Shown: positions 40,314 to 48,717, counted from the first letter of the stretch. The stretch: 64,000 nucleotides of DNA from JBCBRD01 sp039819885 (GCA_039819885.1 JBCBRD010000001.1:35596-99595); one strand, 5' to 3'. Translations and numbers: made by a program. Notes: a model not told the origin generated them from the sequence alone.

Positions 40314-42191
40314 TTATGGGCATTCCGCGTCGATCCAGTTTTGCAAACGATCGGCATTGTGAATAATACCAATCTCTGCATAAAGATCCCTACCACGACG
40401 CCATGATGCGCAGGCGGCCTCCATATCTCCTTTGCTCTCATACAATATGCTGAGATTGATGAGCTGATAGGCGATCCCTTCCTTCCGGCCAATCTCTTCG
40501 TTGATGGCGAGAGCACGCTTGTAATAGTCCTCTGCCTCATCGAGATCGCCTCGGGTTCGGGCATCGATGCCAAGATTGCCGAGAATAATGGCGATCCCAT
40601 CCTTCCGGCCGAGCTCTTGATAAATGGCAAGACTGTTCTTAAAAAACTTCTTGGCCCTATCGAGTTCGCCTCGGCTTCCGGCGACGACCCCAAGATTGCC
40701 GAGCTGGTTGGCAATCCCTTCCTTCCGGCCGAGTTCTTCGTTAATGGCGAGAGCGCGCTTCCAGTAGTCATCCGCCGTATCGAGATCGCCACGGATTTCG
40801 GCGACGACCCCAAGATTGCCCAGGTCGCCGGCGATCCCTTCCTTCCGGCCGAGCTTTTCATTGATGGCGAGAGCACGCTTGTAATAGAGCTCGGCCTCAT
40901 CAAGATCGCCTCGGGTTCGGGCGATGTTCCCAAGACTGCCGAGATCGCCGGCGATCCCATCTTTCCGGCCGAACTCTTCGTTAATGGCGAGAGCACGCTT
41001 GCGATAGTCCTCCGCCGCATCGAGATCGCCTCGGCTTTTGGCGACGTTCCCAAGATTGCCGAGCGAAGCGGCAATTCCTCCTTTTTGGCCGAGTTCTTCG
41101 TCAATGGCGAGACTTCGCTTGTAATAGTACTCCGCTCCGACGAAATCTCCTCGGCTTTGCGCGACGTTTCCAAGATTGTTAAGCGCAATCGCCGTCCATG
41201 TTTTTTCTGTGGGGTCGGCGGTCTCAACCAAGCGGGTATAGGCTTTCTCAGCGTCGTCGAGAGCGCCAATGCGACGGAACAAATGACCCAATTCATTTTG
41301 CGCCACGAGATCGTCAGGGGTTAGCATCAAAGCCTGGCGATAGGCGTTGAGGGCTTTTTGCGTGTCGGTCGGGAAGGCGAGGGCGCCGATGTCCTTCCAG
41401 GTTTCCGCCGCTTGAGTTTTGCTGTCTTCGATGGCGTTAGTCTGGTCCTCTGCGAGGCTCTCGAGATCTGTAATGGCCCGCTCTTTGTTACCCGCCGCAT
41501 AATCGGTTAGAGCTTTGCGTTTTCGGGCGTCACCCGACTGAGCGAGGTTTTGCAGCGCCGCCCGATAGGCTTCGATTGTGGTCGGATCTGCATCGGGATT
41601 GTCGCGTTTGTATTGCGCGACAAGAAACGCAAGCTGTTCTTCCAAACGCACCTGACTTTCTTCGATACGACTCTGACTTTCTTCAATCCCGTTCAATCGC
41701 GCATAGATCGCCAATTGTATTTTATCGGCACGAGGGAAAAGCTTGGCGATCGCGCCTTTATCGGTTGCGCCAATAGCGTTTTGTGTAAACAACACGACCG
41801 AAAACACGAGCGTGAAAATAAGCGCGCTGAAAAAAGGGGCGATGCATTGCTCTCTATATTTCAGTCTTAAGACGATCACCCCCGCAAATATAGTGAGGGC
41901 TGCACCCGAGAGAGAAAGCCCCAACCCAGCCATGGGCCCGAAAATCGTGAAAAAATCCGCCACGAGACCGATTATCGAAACAATCAGAATGAGGAGCGGC
42001 CAGTTACGGCCCTTCAACCGCCTCGCCCAGTTGGCGCCGAACAGTTTTTCGATCCGTTTTGGCGTTTGTTCTGACGGCGTCGTTTGTCCCGCAACGTCCG
42101 GTTGTTCCTCAGCGACTTCGAGGCGCGCCTGATTCATCCGGTCAAAGACGGTGCCTGGTCTTCGCTCGTTTAAGTTATCAACCCCTGACAT
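40314..42191 (-). CDS. Membrane protein with tandem tetratricopeptide repeats
   Basis: 625 residues. A cytoplasmic N-terminus is followed by three membrane helices at ~66-150 and a short coiled coil (EESQSRIEESQVRLEEQ). About seven 40-residue TPRs of kinesin-light-chain type run from ~330 to 600, with unit YYKRALAINEELGRKEGIA--LGNLG----RGDLDEAE. Adjacent units are so alike that the DNA shows a ~120-bp tandem repeat from ~40440 to 41170, a sign of recent duplication and variable copy number. TPRs mediate protein contacts; the partner is unknown. It is oriented opposite to neighbouring leading-region genes, so probably cargo. Confidence 0.88.
   Translation of the reverse strand: MSGVDNLNERRPGTVFDRMNQARLEVAEEQPDVAGQTTPSEQTPKRIEKLFGANWARRLKGRNWPLLILIVSIIGLVADFFTIFGPMAGLGLSLSGAALTIFAGVIVLRLKYREQCIAPFFSALIFTLVFSVVLFTQNAIGATDKGAIAKLFPRADKIQLAIYARLNGIEESQSRIEESQVRLEEQLAFLVAQYKRDNPDADPTTIEAYRAALQNLAQSGDARKRKALTDYAAGNKERAITDLESLAEDQTNAIEDSKTQAAETWKDIGALAFPTDTQKALNAYRQALMLTPDDLVAQNELGHLFRRIGALDDAEKAYTRLVETADPTEKTWTAIALNNLGNVAQSRGDFVGAEYYYKRSLAIDEELGQKGGIAASLGNLGNVAKSRGDLDAAEDYRKRALAINEEFGRKDGIAGDLGSLGNIARTRGDLDEAELYYKRALAINEKLGRKEGIAGDLGNLGVVAEIRGDLDTADDYWKRALAINEELGRKEGIANQLGNLGVVAGSRGELDRAKKFFKNSLAIYQELGRKDGIAIILGNLGIDARTRGDLDEAEDYYKRALAINEEIGRKEGIAYQLINLSILYESKGDMEAACASWRRGRDLYAEIGIIHNADRLQNWIDAECP
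40440..41170 (-). repeat. ~120-bp tandem coding repeat (TPR units)
   Basis: Six near-identical ~120-bp units inside the TPR gene, recognisable by the recurring blocks TTGGCGAC... and CTTCCGGCC. They keep the frame and differ mainly at helix-surface codons. Their similarity should allow recombination between units. Confidence 0.8.
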
Positions 42192-42468
42192 AAGCCCCCA
42201 GCTAACAGTCTTTTATTTAAGGCCCACAAGGCGTCTTTTCAATGCTTCGGTCCAACGCCTGTGCTTCGCAATGAACGGTTTGTCCGCATCCACCAGCGCT
42301 AATACTCGATCTTTTAGACGTTCAAGTGCAGACCGGTAAGCGCGTTCATATCAACGAACGATCGCTCGAGAGTATGATTCCACCTGATGGCCTCCACCAA
42401 CCCATGCAAGGGCTCGATCACGGGTCGAAAGACGGGAAGCCTGGCTTAAGGGTTTGCTTCTCCGGTCA

Positions 42469-42616
42469 AGCGCTAAAGCGCTCGCCTTCGGGGCATACGC
42501 CCCGGGCGCCCTTGGGCAGGCGCGAGAAAGGCCTGCCCGGCGGGTGACCGCGCTAACCCTTGCGCCAGCTGGCTCCCGTCGCCCCGGGGATCGGCCCTGC
42601 GGCTTAACAATGGAGA
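42469..42616 (+). promoter_or_regulatory. Multi-hairpin leader of the DUF2493 gene
   Basis: Successive hairpins: AGCGCT/AGCGCT (42469-42482), CGGGGC-ATAC-GCCCCG (42489-42504) and GGGCAGGC/GCCTGCCC (42514-42538, loop with GAGAAAG). This resembles the two-hairpin leaders, but hairpin 2 does not hold the Shine-Dalgarno (GGAGA, 42612-42616). The segment 42541-42575 shares GGGTRAC...CCCTTRCGCMAGC with 47268-47290. Confidence 0.5.
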
Positions 42617-42624
42617 CACATCAC

Positions 42625-43527
42625 ATGGACACATCACCCCTTTCAGCAACCGGCCGGATACTCGAAGATATGAAACTGTTCGGCCCTGGCCCCATCGCCA
42701 TTGAAGACGATCCGTTTCAAGACGACATGTCCTTCGCCGACGCGGCCGCTGGGCTTGTCTCCCACATCGCCGACACCTTTGACGGCACGCCGATGGATCG
42801 ACACATCGAAGACCTCGCCTGGAGCATGGTGAATGTGTTTCATCGCAAAATTGAGCGCCTGGAGCGAGAGCTTCGCGATAAGGAAGGCGAGTGCCGCGCT
42901 CTTGTGAAATCACAAGACGGCTCTGAGATCAGATCAGTGGAGCTTGAAACCGCAACGGCGAAAGCGAACGCGCTCGATGAGCACATCAGTGAGTTCGAAA
43001 CCATGCGCGACGCGATGAGCACTGAATTCGCAAGCGTTACCGGATCACCCTGGCGTCCGCAGTCTGGAACCCGTAAAGCCGTTCCAAGCGTCACAGCAGC
43101 CATTCTCGAAGCGCGTGATTTCATCGCGGCCCGACGCGCGCGCGAACAGGACGCCAAAGCCCCTCAAGGCCCGATCGTAGGGTTTTCCGGCGGTGCGGAT
43201 TGGACCGATACAGACGCTGTCTTTAAAGCCCTCGATCGCGTCCATAATCGTCATCCTGACATGATCCTCGCCCATACGGCGCAAACCCGCGGCGCCGATC
43301 TCATCGCTTCGCGCTGGGCGGAAGCGCGCAAGGTCGACCAGCTCCCCTGCAGGCCTGATTTCGCGGCCCACAAGAACGCAGCGCCCTTTAAGCGCAATGA
43401 CGCAATGATCGAACTCGGATTAGTCGGCGTCGTTCTGTTCCCCGGAAACGGGATCGTCGCAAGCCTCGGTCAAAAAGCCGAAAAAGCCAAGATTGCCGTT
43501 TTTCGATGCGGGGAGACGGGCGCTTAA
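42625..43527 (+). CDS. DUF2493 / SLOG-domain protein
   Basis: 300 residues from ATG 42625, 8 bases after GGAGA; longer upstream reading covers the structured leader. The N-terminal ~170 residues are helical with a coiled coil. Residues ~190-300 are the DUF2493 Rossmann-like SLOG domain: IVGFSGGADWTDTDAVFKALD, then AHTAQTRGADLIASRWA and LGLVGVVLFPGNG. SLOG proteins bind nucleotide-like ligands and some sense phage or conjugation signals. The family is common in plasmid leading regions. An intrinsic terminator overlaps its stop. Confidence 0.9.
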   Translation: MDTSPLSATGRILEDMKLFGPGPIAIEDDPFQDDMSFADAAAGLVSHIADTFDGTPMDRHIEDLAWSMVNVFHRKIERLERELRDKEGECRALVKSQDGSEIRSVELETATAKANALDEHISEFETMRDAMSTEFASVTGSPWRPQSGTRKAVPSVTAAILEARDFIAARRAREQDAKAPQGPIVGFSGGADWTDTDAVFKALDRVHNRHPDMILAHTAQTRGADLIASRWAEARKVDQLPCRPDFAAHKNAAPFKRNDAMIELGLVGVVLFPGNGIVASLGQKAEKAKIAVFRCGETGA

Positions 43528-43541
43528 AGCGCCCGCTTTTT
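43518..43541 (+). terminator. Intrinsic terminator overlapping the DUF2493 stop
   Basis: GGGCGC (43518-43523), loop TTAAA containing the TAA stop, GCGCCC (43529-43534), then GCTTTTT. A compact, strong rho-independent signal. Confidence 0.85.
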
Positions 43542-43611
43542 CACTTTAAGTTCTCCACGCCTCTTACGAACAAATCTTCTCGCATTGGCTTGAACCGGCT
43601 AGGTTACACCC

Positions 43612-44925
43612 ATGTGGCTCGTCAAGCATTCCAACCCTGTGCCGACAGCATCGTCGCCGAAGTTAGATCCGGCCGACGCAGCCGCGCTGCGTTCAATTTA
43701 CGGCGGACGCGGAACACAAAAGGATATCGACCGGGCGATTGATTTTCTGCATAGCGTGCGCCGCAGAGGATATTGGATCGCCTGCGATTGCCGCGCTGAG
43801 GAAGGAGAGTATCCGTTATTATCGCCTGCGTATCTGACCACAGGCGGCACATATTATCTACGACGGCTGACAGGAAAACCGCGCGCCAATCATGCATCGA
43901 CATGTATATTCATCTTTGATCGGCCCATTCAGACGGATGAATCAAAACCTCGCAATTATGAGACGCCGAGCATTGCGCCTTCGGGGTATTTCAACGCCAT
44001 TACGCCAGAGCCGGCGAGCGACGTTTCTGCAAAATCATTTTCAGACGGGCGGAATGGGGCAGGTAAGGCAAGGCCGGCGCCGCGTCTCGCCCGACTTTTG
44101 TGGCGCCTGATGGTCCTCGCCAAATGTGATCGCTGGGGCCCCATCCGCGACAGCGCGCAACCAACCATTCAAGGAGCCTTCGCTGCGCTCAGGGCCTCAG
44201 CAGAACAGGTTGATGTTGCGCCCGGAACAGCTCTTGCCCGCGTCATCGGCTTTCATCCTCAGGATTTTCATTCAAACCGCCTATTCGCCCGCATTCGTGC
44301 GGCAAAACGAGAGTGGGAGAAAGACGCGCCGCCGCAAGGCTTTCTTTGTCTTTATACCCCTCAAATCGTCGGGCAGCGTTTGTGCTTCAACAACGAACCA
44401 GACATCGAAGTCATCGGTGAATTGGCCAAGCCCACAATCGGCGACGTATCAGCGTGCGCGCCGTATCTGACCCTTATCGTCGTCGGCGAAGCAGGGGGCC
44501 GGGAAGGGCTCGCGCCTTTGCGCGCCTACGCCCAACCGATTTATTCGCCGACGCAGTTCCTGCCCGTCGATAGCGGGTTTGAACGCACCGTTATCAAGGC
44601 GGTTAATTCCGCGCGCTGGTCGCTGGCGCGGCGTGCGCCTCAATTGGACGTCTCACTGAAAAAGCCTGTCTTTGACATAGTAACACCGGACGGACCCTGC
44701 AGACCTGATATCATCCTCGATCTCACTGACAATGAAACCGGCGAAGTTCGGACAATAATTGTCGAAGCCATGGGACGGCTCGACGATCCCGATTATGTCA
44801 ACGCTAAACAGATCACCCATCAACGCATGGCGCATATAGGACAGGTGATTGAAGTTGCGCCGGAAGAATTGCAGCGCCCAAAACAACTATCGCAGAAACT
44901 CATCGATGCGTTCATGGACGCGTGA
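43612..44925 (+). CDS. DUF1173-like plasmid protein with nuclease-like C-terminus
   Basis: 437 residues. The N-terminus has a C-x-C motif (YWIACDCRAEEGE) and YYLRRLTGKPRANHASTC, like DUF1173 proteins of rhizobial plasmids, which carry cysteine/histidine metal sites there. The C-terminal part includes CRPDIILDLTDNETGEVRTIIVEAMG (D...E-x-M spacing), reminiscent of PD-(D/E)XK cores, but the lysine is replaced by M, so activity is uncertain. It has no hairpin leader of the shared kind. Probably a leading-region or mobilisation accessory gene. Confidence 0.7.
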   Translation: MWLVKHSNPVPTASSPKLDPADAAALRSIYGGRGTQKDIDRAIDFLHSVRRRGYWIACDCRAEEGEYPLLSPAYLTTGGTYYLRRLTGKPRANHASTCIFIFDRPIQTDESKPRNYETPSIAPSGYFNAITPEPASDVSAKSFSDGRNGAGKARPAPRLARLLWRLMVLAKCDRWGPIRDSAQPTIQGAFAALRASAEQVDVAPGTALARVIGFHPQDFHSNRLFARIRAAKREWEKDAPPQGFLCLYTPQIVGQRLCFNNEPDIEVIGELAKPTIGDVSACAPYLTLIVVGEAGGREGLAPLRAYAQPIYSPTQFLPVDSGFERTVIKAVNSARWSLARRAPQLDVSLKKPVFDIVTPDGPCRPDIILDLTDNETGEVRTIIVEAMGRLDDPDYVNAKQITHQRMAHIGQVIEVAPEELQRPKQLSQKLIDAFMDA

Positions 44926-45670
44926 CGCTGGCGCTGCGCGAGCGAGCAGGAAAACAGGCCATCAGGAGGGCGACACATGGCGCTCGGCGTTAACGATAAT
45001 CGCACAACGACGGCGACCTGATCAGCCTCGATCGACGGCCCTAAAGCTATAGACGCGCGTTGTCTTAGGGGTGTTGACGTTTAATCGAAGACATTCCGTC
45101 CACCCGCCTCGGCTCGGACTTGAAACCGTCAACGCCGATTGAGTCGCCGGTTATGCGACCTCCATAACCATCAGCCTTCGTGTTCCGTCGCTCTTGCAGC
45201 ATTCAGGGACGCGTCCGCAGGACAGTCGTAAAGATGAATGTCTTTGGGGTGTCATCGACTGGTCGGCGCGCAGATATGGATTTCGCCAAATCCGTTCCTC
45301 TCTGTAGCGTTATCTGCCGATAAGCCATCCCTTCATCGACCGGACAGGTTGGCGGCCGCGCGTCAGCCTTCAGCGTCGCCGTCTCGCCCCCCGTGTTGCT
45401 CAGCGGGAGGCCATGGGCCTTCGTCCCGGACTTGCGCCGGAACGATGCCCCGTGGCCTCCAGTCGCTTCGCTGCCCGCGCCAGGGGCGGTCGTTGACGCC
45501 GCTACGGGCTTCGCCCTTGCGATCCGCACAAAGAGGTTTAGAGAAGCGCCGCTATCGCGACGCCACTTTTTGCCGATGCGGATTTCCGTCCGCCGCTATG
45601 CGACCGCCAATTCCAGTCCCGTCGAAGGGATTGGCCCTTCGGCGAACAACATCACCGAAGGAACAGATCC
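44926..45670 (+). promoter_or_regulatory. Long non-coding leader region of the DUF736 gene
   Basis: 745 bases without a credible gene. Open frames on both strands (e.g. 45238-45801 and 45393-45884) overlap each other and DUF736, lack Shine-Dalgarno sequences and are explained by high GC. The 3' end has two alternative hairpins: CGAAGGG/CCCTTCG (45623-45641) or CCTTCGG/CCGAAGG (45636-45661). These cannot form together, and the second one holds the AAGGAA Shine-Dalgarno. The rest may hold a promoter; nothing else is recognised. Confidence 0.5.
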
Positions 45671-46003
45671 ATGTCGAATCTTGGCTACGTCACTCAAACA
45701 GGCGAAGACACCTACAAAGGCGAACTTTCCGGCCTTCTCAACTTCCGCAGTCGCATCGAATTGCGGCCCTTACGCGACCAACAAACGCCAAACGCTCCTG
45801 AAATGGAAGTCGTCACTGACGCCGGCGTTCAAATCGGCACCGCTCGCGTTCGCACATCCAAGAAGTCGGGCGGCGCATACGTGAACGTCGCGATCAAGCA
45901 TCCGCAAATCACCCAAGGCAACGGTCCGATCTTCGCCAATTTGGGCCCTGCGAACGACGTTGATAACGAAGACGGCAAGGTGTTCGCGATCATCGCAAAC
46001 TAA
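45671..46003 (+). CDS. DUF736 family protein
   Basis: 110 residues. Diagnostic stretches: GYVTQTGEDTYKGEL, VVTDAGVQIGTARVRTSKKSGGAYVNVAIKHP and IFANLGPA. The family is short, beta-rich and found almost only on alphaproteobacterial plasmids and ICEs, often among the first genes to enter. Its activity is unknown. Two tandem hairpins follow the stop. Confidence 0.95.
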   Translation: MSNLGYVTQTGEDTYKGELSGLLNFRSRIELRPLRDQQTPNAPEMEVVTDAGVQIGTARVRTSKKSGGAYVNVAIKHPQITQGNGPIFANLGPANDVDNEDGKVFAIIAN

Positions 46004-46008
46004 CCCCC

Positions 46009-46075
46009 AGCGCCGGATCGTCCCCCAGATCCGGCGCTGCGCCCCGCCGGCAAGTCGCGTATCGCCGGCGGGGCG
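46009..46075. terminator. Tandem perfect hairpins after DUF736
   Basis: AGCGCCGGATC/GATCCGGCGCT (46009-46038, 11 bp) is followed directly by CGCCCCGCCGGC/GCCGGCGGGGCG (46040-46075, 12 bp). Neither has a U tract. They may stabilise the mRNA 3' end or act as structured DNA; they also lie 36-100 bases upstream of the next gene, as a leader would. Confidence 0.55.
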
Positions 46076-46110
46076 TCTCAAGCATCAAGAAATTAGCTCA
46101 GAGCAGCCCT

Positions 46111-46374
46111 ATGAAAGCCCTTATTATCGACGGCATTGCCTTCGCCGAAAAAATGTCCCAAGCTGGCATGGATGAAAATCAGGCGCGCGCATTAGCGTCG
46201 GAATTGTCCAGCCAGTTGCGAGATAACGTCGTGGACGAATTAGTCACCAAAGAATATTTGAGAACCGAGTTGAGCGCAGCCCTTTCTAGACTCGAAGCCA
46301 AACTGGTCTTACTGTTTTTCGGAGCAAACGCTGTCATGGGCGCCGCGATCGTTCTTGCAAACAAGTTTCTTTAA
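46111..46374 (+). CDS. Coiled-coil protein with C-terminal membrane helix (DUF1640-like)
   Basis: 87 residues. A long amphipathic helix (~8-60, MSQAGMDENQARALASELSSQ) is followed by a membrane anchor (~66-86, LVLLFFGANAVMGAAIVLA). This layout matches small CCDC90/DUF1640-like proteins common in proteobacteria and plasmids. It likely forms a trimeric coiled coil at the membrane. Function unknown. Confidence 0.7.
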   Translation: MKALIIDGIAFAEKMSQAGMDENQARALASELSSQLRDNVVDELVTKEYLRTELSAALSRLEAKLVLLFFGANAVMGAAIVLANKFL

Positions 46375-46379
46375 TCAAA

Positions 46380-46871
46380 TCAAAAAGAAAGACGCGAGCG
46401 TTCGTCAAATATGCGAGCCGTCGCCACAGACGGCGCGATTTTGGTTGCGCGCAGTCTTCTATGACTTCTGATGGACCACACAAGTATGAATATCAGCCCG
46501 GCCTCATAGAAACGGTTATTGACGACGCTCGCCGCATAATGACTAAACGCCCCATTAATTGATAGAGTACAGACAATAGCGCTCGCCAGATATGACATCG
46601 CTAAGGCGCGATGCGCCCAATATGCGCCGCTTAAGGTAGCGAAGGCCAATGCAGCGATCAGGTCGACGACAACGCCAGTAGGATAGAGGTGAAAGTCACC
46701 GGTGACGTAGAGAAACGTCATGATCAACCATGCAGCCCAAATAATCAGAATGGATTGTTGAATAGCAATATTTTGGGAACGCATGGCGAAAAGCGTGATT
46801 AAGCCATTAACGCTTAAATAGAAATATATAACCGGCCACTCGCTGTTAATGAATGCATGCAGAACCGACAT
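46380..46871 (-). CDS. Small polytopic membrane protein
   Basis: 163 residues from ATG 46871, preceded by GGTGGGTAAG; a TTG at 46883 is inferior. Four to five predicted membrane helices and a basic C-terminal tail (RSHRRLRATK). Resembles small uncharacterised phage/plasmid membrane proteins. It converges on the coiled-coil gene with a 5-base gap. Confidence 0.55.
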   Translation of the reverse strand: MSVLHAFINSEWPVIYFYLSVNGLITLFAMRSQNIAIQQSILIIWAAWLIMTFLYVTGDFHLYPTGVVVDLIAALAFATLSGAYWAHRALAMSYLASAIVCTLSINGAFSHYAASVVNNRFYEAGLIFILVWSIRSHRRLRATKIAPSVATARIFDERSRLSF

Positions 46872-46883
46872 CTTACCCACCAA

Positions 46884-47416
46884 ACTCGAACCACAGAATT
46901 CAACGCCAGAATTCTTGAAGCGTCAAGCTCTAACGTTCTGCATTTTATTGGTGTTTTCTGCTATCTGCATGAATCGTACAGGGTGTACGCCGCCCAGGAT
47001 CCGATGCAATTTTTTGCAAGTCCGACTCCGTAGACGCCCTTTTTAGATCCCTACTTTGATCGAATGTTCTACAACCATGACGATACTGACGATACTGACG
47101 ATAATGCCGGCGGGCATTTTGTTGAAGGGGACAAGGCTGATACTGACACACATCAAAGGCCAGTGGCCCAGCTAAGGGCGTATCAGGCGACGGCGTCGCC
47201 TGAACGGGCTCTATTTCGGCGCTAACGCGCCTACACGAAGCCCCGTGAAACGGGTCTTCGCCCTGCCGGGTAACGATCCCTTACGCAAGCAGAGAGGCCG
47301 TCACGCCAGTGCCTGAAGCTCAGAACGGCAACCCAACGATGGGATAAAACACCAACACCATGACCTGTCCGTTCTACGGGTAAGGGTGCCATGCCGAAAA
47401 GCCCGTCTCAACGATC
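46884..47416. other. Gene-free, highly structured stretch
   Basis: No credible gene. It contains three copies of TGACGATAC (47078-47104). Several strong hairpins follow: TCAGGCGA/TCGCCTGA (47183-47203) and CGAAG-CCCGT-GAA-ACGGG-CTTCG (47236-47260). GGGTAAC...CCCTTACGCAAGC (47268-47290) echoes the DUF2493 leader. The density of perfect stems suggests a structured RNA or single-stranded DNA element. No known RNA family is recognised. Confidence 0.45.
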
Positions 47417-47503
47417 CGCGGTTCCCCCAATTTTTCTATAATATGGAGCGGCTTTCGCCGCTCTTTTTTTTTGCTTCGCCAAAGAAAAATCGGCTCCCCC
47501 ACG
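47417..47503 (+). repeat. 87-bp dispersed repeat, copy A, with terminator
   Basis: Starts CGCGGTTCCCCC and ends GGCTCCCCCACG. Its centre is a rho-independent terminator, GAGCGGC-TTTC-GCCGCTC then nine Ts (47446-47472), followed by TTGCTTCGCCAAAGAAAAAT. A second copy lies at 48076-48160 with about 85% identity. Both stand upstream of plus-strand plasmid genes, not after genes. Confidence 0.8.
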
Positions 47504-47563
47504 GCCCGCTCCGCGGCGGCTACGCCGTCGTTGACACGATCTTCCCGTCATGACCTGCGCGCG

Positions 47564-47586
47564 CCTTGTTGAACGTTAACAAGGAG
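47564..47586 (+). promoter_or_regulatory. RBS-sequestering hairpin
   Basis: CCTTGTT (47564-47570) pairs with AACAAGG (47578-47584), loop GAACGTT. The Shine-Dalgarno AAGGAG (47581-47586) is inside the 3' arm, 8 bases before ATG 47595. This is the same idea as hairpin 2 of the shared leaders. Confidence 0.6.
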
Positions 47587-47594
47587 ACTTCACC

Positions 47595-47831
47595 ATGACG
47601 CAATTCTCATCACTCACCCACGAAGCAATCGAAAACATCGCCGCCAATGCCGAACCACTTTTCGACATCGACGCTCTCTTTGACCGCCTCATCGCAGAGC
47701 GCGATTATCCCTTCTCGCCAGAGGAAGACCGCGAGATCGGCGCGCGCGAAACTGAAGCCGAACAAGCCTGGCTCGAGCGCCGCGAGGGTCCGCAATCTGA
47801 CATCGACTGCCTGATAGAGGAGGCCGCCTGA
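47595..47831 (+). CDS. Small acidic hypothetical protein
   Basis: 78 residues, strongly acidic and helical (DIDALFDRLIAERDYPFSPEEDREIGARETEAEQ), with a good Shine-Dalgarno sequence. The charge could suit a DNA mimic, but this is speculation. It sits behind a terminator-bearing leader in the leading region, between DUF736 and ssb. Family not recognised. Confidence 0.6.
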   Translation: MTQFSSLTHEAIENIAANAEPLFDIDALFDRLIAERDYPFSPEEDREIGARETEAEQAWLERREGPQSDIDCLIEEAA

Positions 47832-48075
47832 ATGCGGTCCGTGGCGACCCGTGGAGACGTCACGGGTCGCCATCATTCACTTTCGCGTCTTATCATTTTC
47901 AATCGGTCGACGCGGCTCTTTATAGGTCACGAAAGGGTCATCACGTCGTGTCATGGCGGCGCCGCCGACGCGTCATTTCAAGATCGAATTAGAGCCGATT
48001 AAGATCGGCGCATCTTGTTCGGATGGGGCGAATGGGCGCTGCCCCTTCCCCCAAAGCAAAATAGACACGCAATCA
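47832..48075. other. Gene-free gap upstream of ssb
   Basis: About 245 bases, no gene. CCGTGGCGACCCGT / ACGGGTCGCCATC (47839-47873 region) forms a long imperfect hairpin around GAGACGTC just after the previous stop, perhaps its terminator. The rest is unremarkable up to the repeat at 48076. Confidence 0.4.
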
Positions 48076-48160
48076 CGCGGTTCCCCCAATTTTTCTTTTC
48101 GATGGAGCGGCTTTCGCCGCTCTTTTTTTGCTTCGCCGAAGAAAAATCGGCTCCCCCACG
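48076..48160 (+). repeat. 85-bp dispersed repeat, copy B, with terminator
   Basis: Same order as copy A: CGCGGTTCCCCC, terminator GAGCGGC-TTTC-GCCGCTC plus seven Ts (48105-48129), then TTGCTTCGCCGAAGAAAAAT and GGCTCCCCCACG at the end. It lies 118 bases upstream of ssb. A terminator ahead of a gene suggests attenuation or insulation. Confidence 0.8.
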
Positions 48161-48210
48161 CAACTGCGCATCGATTTGGCTTTCCCCCCATCCCCGGTCC
48201 TCGCCGGACA

Positions 48211-48245
48211 GGCAGGGAAGGAAGGGCGGGGCCTTCCTCCCTGCC
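48211..48245 (+). promoter_or_regulatory. 14-bp hairpin in the ssb leader
   Basis: GGCAGGGA and GGAAGG (48211-48225, one bulged A) pair with CCTTCC and TCCCTGCC (48232-48245). The loop is 6 bases. No U tract follows. It ends 32 bases before the ssb ATG. Confidence 0.65.
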
Positions 48246-48277
48246 TTAACAGTCTCGAAAATCGAAAGGACAAACCA

Positions 48278-48679
48278 ATGAACAACCTCTCTTTGAACAC
48301 CGTCACCGTGCGCGGATTTCTCGGTAACGATCCAGAGATCCGCAATACCCAGAGCCGCGGAAAGATCATGACCCTTTCCATCGCCACAACCGAAAACTGG
48401 AAAGACAAAAACTCAGGCGAATGGAAATCAGCAACCGAATGGCATCGCGTCGTCGTCTTCAAAGACACCATCGTCACCGCCTTCGAACGCGAAGAGGCGG
48501 CCAGAGGCGACCTTGTGGAAGTCACCGGCAAACTGAAAACGAATAAGTGGCAGGATCAGGATGGAAAAGATCGCTACACCACGGAGATCCAAGCCACGTC
48601 ATTCGATCATCGCGCAACGCTTATTCGCACCAAAAATAGTCCAATTGACCGCAGCCGTGACGGTAATGTGAGCGACTAA
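48278..48679 (+). CDS. ssb: Single-stranded DNA-binding protein
   Basis: 133 residues from ATG 48278 (AAAGGA upstream). A complete OB fold: VTVRGFLGNDPEIR, IATTENWKDKNSGEWKSATEWHRVV and GDLVEVTGKLKTNKW. The C-terminus ends SRDGNVSD and lacks the acidic DDDIPF-type tip that recruits host repair proteins. It would therefore coat DNA without recruiting partners. Plasmid SSBs in leading regions protect the entering strand. A strong terminator follows. Confidence 0.95.
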   Translation: MNNLSLNTVTVRGFLGNDPEIRNTQSRGKIMTLSIATTENWKDKNSGEWKSATEWHRVVVFKDTIVTAFEREEAARGDLVEVTGKLKTNKWQDQDGKDRYTTEIQATSFDHRATLIRTKNSPIDRSRDGNVSD

Positions 48680-48693
48680 AAACAATTCAGGAA

Positions 48694-48717
48694 AAGGGAG
48701 GCGACGCCTCCCTTTTT
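48694..48717 (+). terminator. Terminator of ssb
   Basis: AAGGGAGGC-GAC-GCCTCCCTT followed by TTT, 15 bases after the ssb stop. Confidence 0.85.

Noticed and set aside
40286..41324. Long open frames on both strands inside the TPR gene (336 and 235 codons)
   Set aside because: They arise from the 120-bp repeat structure, which lacks stops in other frames. Their translations are repetitive and lack start signals; the TPR frame explains the sequence.
45203..45884. Three overlapping open frames upstream of and across DUF736
   Set aside because: GC-rich non-coding leader; frames overlap each other and DUF736, have no Shine-Dalgarno and no protein-like composition.
47078..47104. Three TGACGATAC repeats as iterons or CRISPR
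   Set aside because: Only three 9-bp units, not helically phased, no associated gene. Treated as a minor tandem repeat.
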